From assembly GCA_012515255.1 (NCBI GenBank), contig JAAYYR010000047.1, positions 1 through 6,674 on the forward strand: a DNA stretch of 6,674 nucleotides, given 5' to 3'. Source of the stretch: Clostridia bacterium (GTDB taxonomy: Bacteria; Bacillota; Dehalobacteriia; UBA4068). The notes under the pieces are model-generated. The model ran no database searches and was not told the origin of the DNA. It worked only from the letters and a program-made list of their open reading frames with translations. Shown here piece after piece: positions 5,495 through 6,674 of this stretch. The position numbers were made by a program, and so were the translations under genes. How positions within the stretch are numbered: position 1 is the stretch's first letter; the number at the start of each line of letters is the position of its first letter.

Positions 5495-6674
5495 ATGGTA
5501 ATGAACCCAAAAGAAAAGCATCAAGCATGGAAGAGGCTACTTCCCGCCTCTTGGCTAACGCTGGTCGGCCTCCTGATTTATTTCATCGTGCCGAATTATG
5601 CATTAGCCAGTGAAGCAGACCTGGTCACCCCCCAACTGCTGCCCTGGGAAAACAATCTGCTGCTGGCCGGTATCGGCGTCTGCGTCCTTGGCATGCTGTT
5701 TGGCCTGTATCAATTCACCAAGGTGAAAAAGCTCAAAGCCCATCAGGCGATGCTTGATGTTTCCCAGACAATTTTTGAGACCTGCAAAACGTATCTGCTC
5801 CAGCAGGGGCGCTTTCTGGTGCTGCTGTTCATCTTCATCGGCGCCTGCATCGCCTTTTATTATGGCTTCCTTCAGCAAAAAAGCTTCGGCAGCGTGATGC
5901 TAATCCTTTTGTGGACTGTCATCGGCATTCTCGGCTCCTATGGCGTGGCCTGGTACGGTATTCGCATGAACACCCTGGCCAATAGCCGCATGGCTTTCGC
6001 CTCGCTGGAGAACAAGCCCCTGAAACTGCTTAATATCCCGCTCGACGCCGGCATGAGCATTGGCGTGCTGCTGATTTCCGTTGAGCTGATCATGATGCTG
6101 TTCATCCTGCGGTTTATCCCCAATGAGCTGGCCGGCAGTTGCTTTATCGGTTTCGCGGTCGGCGAATCGCTGGGCGCCAGTGCCCTGCGTATTGCGGGCG
6201 GCATCTTCACCAAGATCGCTGATATTGGCTCCGATCTGATGAAGATCGTCTTTGGGCTTAAGGAGGATGACCCGCGCAATCCCGGCGTCATCGCCGACTG
6301 CACCGGCGATAATGCCGGCGACAGCGTCGGCCCCACCGCCGACGGCTTTGAGACTTACGGCGTCACCGGCGTGGCTTTGGTTTCTTTCATCATCCTCGCC
6401 GTCGCTGCCGGCTTCCAGGCCAATCTGATCGTCTGGATTTTTGTCATGCGCATCCTCATGATCATCACCTCTATCGCCTCTTTCTATATCAATAAGGCGC
6501 TGAGCAAAGCCTTCTATGGCAAGAGCGCTGATTTCGATTTCGAAAAACCATTGACCAGTTTGGTATGGATAGCCTCTATTTTGTCCATTATCATCACTTT
6601 CGCCGTCAGCTATCTCATAGTTGGCCCCGGTTCCGCGGTTGGCAGCGAAGCGCCGCATATGTGGCTGGTTCTGT
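5495..6674 (+). CDS. hppA: Membrane-bound ion-pumping pyrophosphatase, N-terminal part (runs off window)
   Basis: It couples hydrolysis of pyrophosphate to export of H+ or Na+ across the cytoplasmic membrane. Some 393 codons are visible, open to the window end; the family is usually about 650-800 residues, so roughly half is missing. Hydrophobic helices are seen at about 19-37, 53-72, 105-123, 133-154, 186-206, 290-306, 309-333 and 355-376. Substrate-loop residues are recognisable: Arg232, GGIFTK (Lys240), DIGSD (Asp243, Asp247), Lys250, EDDPRNP (Glu257, Asp258), IAD (Asp268), GDNAGD (Asp272, Asp276). Compared with canonical enzymes there is a one-residue deletion between Asp247 and Glu257, and the loop continues SVGPTADGFETYG instead of (V/I)AGMGxDLF. 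The Lys/Ala site that sets potassium dependence lies beyond the window. Start: ATG at 5495 after GGAGAAAGGA (5481-5490); ATG at 5501 is an alternative. The first helix, ending NYALASEA, could be an extra helix or a signal peptide. Confidence 0.95.
   Translation, partial: MVMNPKEKHQAWKRLLPASWLTLVGLLIYFIVPNYALASEADLVTPQLLPWENNLLLAGIGVCVLGMLFGLYQFTKVKKLKAHQAMLDVSQTIFETCKTYLLQQGRFLVLLFIFIGACIAFYYGFLQQKSFGSVMLILLWTVIGILGSYGVAWYGIRMNTLANSRMAFASLENKPLKLLNIPLDAGMSIGVLLISVELIMMLFILRFIPNELAGSCFIGFAVGESLGASALRIAGGIFTKIADIGSDLMKIVFGLKEDDPRNPGVIADCTGDNAGDSVGPTADGFETYGVTGVALVSFIILAVAAGFQANLIVWIFVMRILMIITSIASFYINKALSKAFYGKSADFDFEKPLTSLVWIASILSIIITFAVSYLIVGPGSAVGSEAPHMWLVL

Noticed and set aside
5105..5524. 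139-codon minus-strand frame spanning the terminator and hppA promoter
   Set aside because: Crosses the strong terminator and the hppA promoter region and overlaps two well-supported genes; no supporting motif.
5900..6658. 252-codon open frame on the minus strand
   Set aside because: Antisense to hppA; its Asp/Gly/His-rich composition is what complementing the pyrophosphatase codons would produce.

Overview
The window looks like the chromosome of an anaerobic, low-to-mid GC Gram-positive bacterium, probably a Clostridia-type member of the Bacillota. The reasons are strong AGGAGG-type ribosome binding sites, a lipoprotein-type substrate-binding protein, near-consensus housekeeping promoters in AT-rich spacers, and a membrane pyrophosphatase. 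This placement is inference; no rRNA or marker gene is present.

Bases 12-3074 hold the last three genes of an oligopeptide/dipeptide ABC transporter operon in the order oppC-oppD-oppF. They are tightly packed: a 5-nt gap between oppC and oppD, and an 8-nt overlap between oppD and oppF. The partner permease oppB would be expected just upstream, outside the window. A 438-nt AT-rich spacer follows. It carries a TTGACA-17-TATAAT promoter and a leader of about 265 nt containing several inverted repeats.

Bases 3513-5213 encode the transporter's probable substrate-binding lipoprotein (OppA/DppA type). This is the most striking item in the window. About 73 residues that normally form the extreme C-terminus of this family sit instead directly after the lipobox linker, ahead of the normal mature N-terminus. 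The protein then stops exactly where that C-terminal block would be expected to begin. It reads as a natural circular permutation of a peptide-binding protein, of normal total length and with no internal stop. A strong intrinsic terminator (5249-5281) ends this unit.

Bases 5282-5494 are a second AT-rich regulatory spacer, with a probable promoter and two copies of the palindrome TTTGCAAA, one overlapping the -35 region. From 5495 to the window end runs the N-terminal 393 codons of a membrane-bound, proton- or sodium-pumping pyrophosphatase (hppA). Its catalytic loop has the divergent form CTGDNAGDSVGPTADGFETYG rather than the canonical NVGDNVGD(V/I)AGM form.

Functionally, the lipoprotein would capture peptides outside the cell and deliver them to OppB/OppC, with OppD and OppF powering import by ATP hydrolysis. 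The pyrophosphatase is a separate transcription unit that would conserve energy from PPi as an ion gradient.
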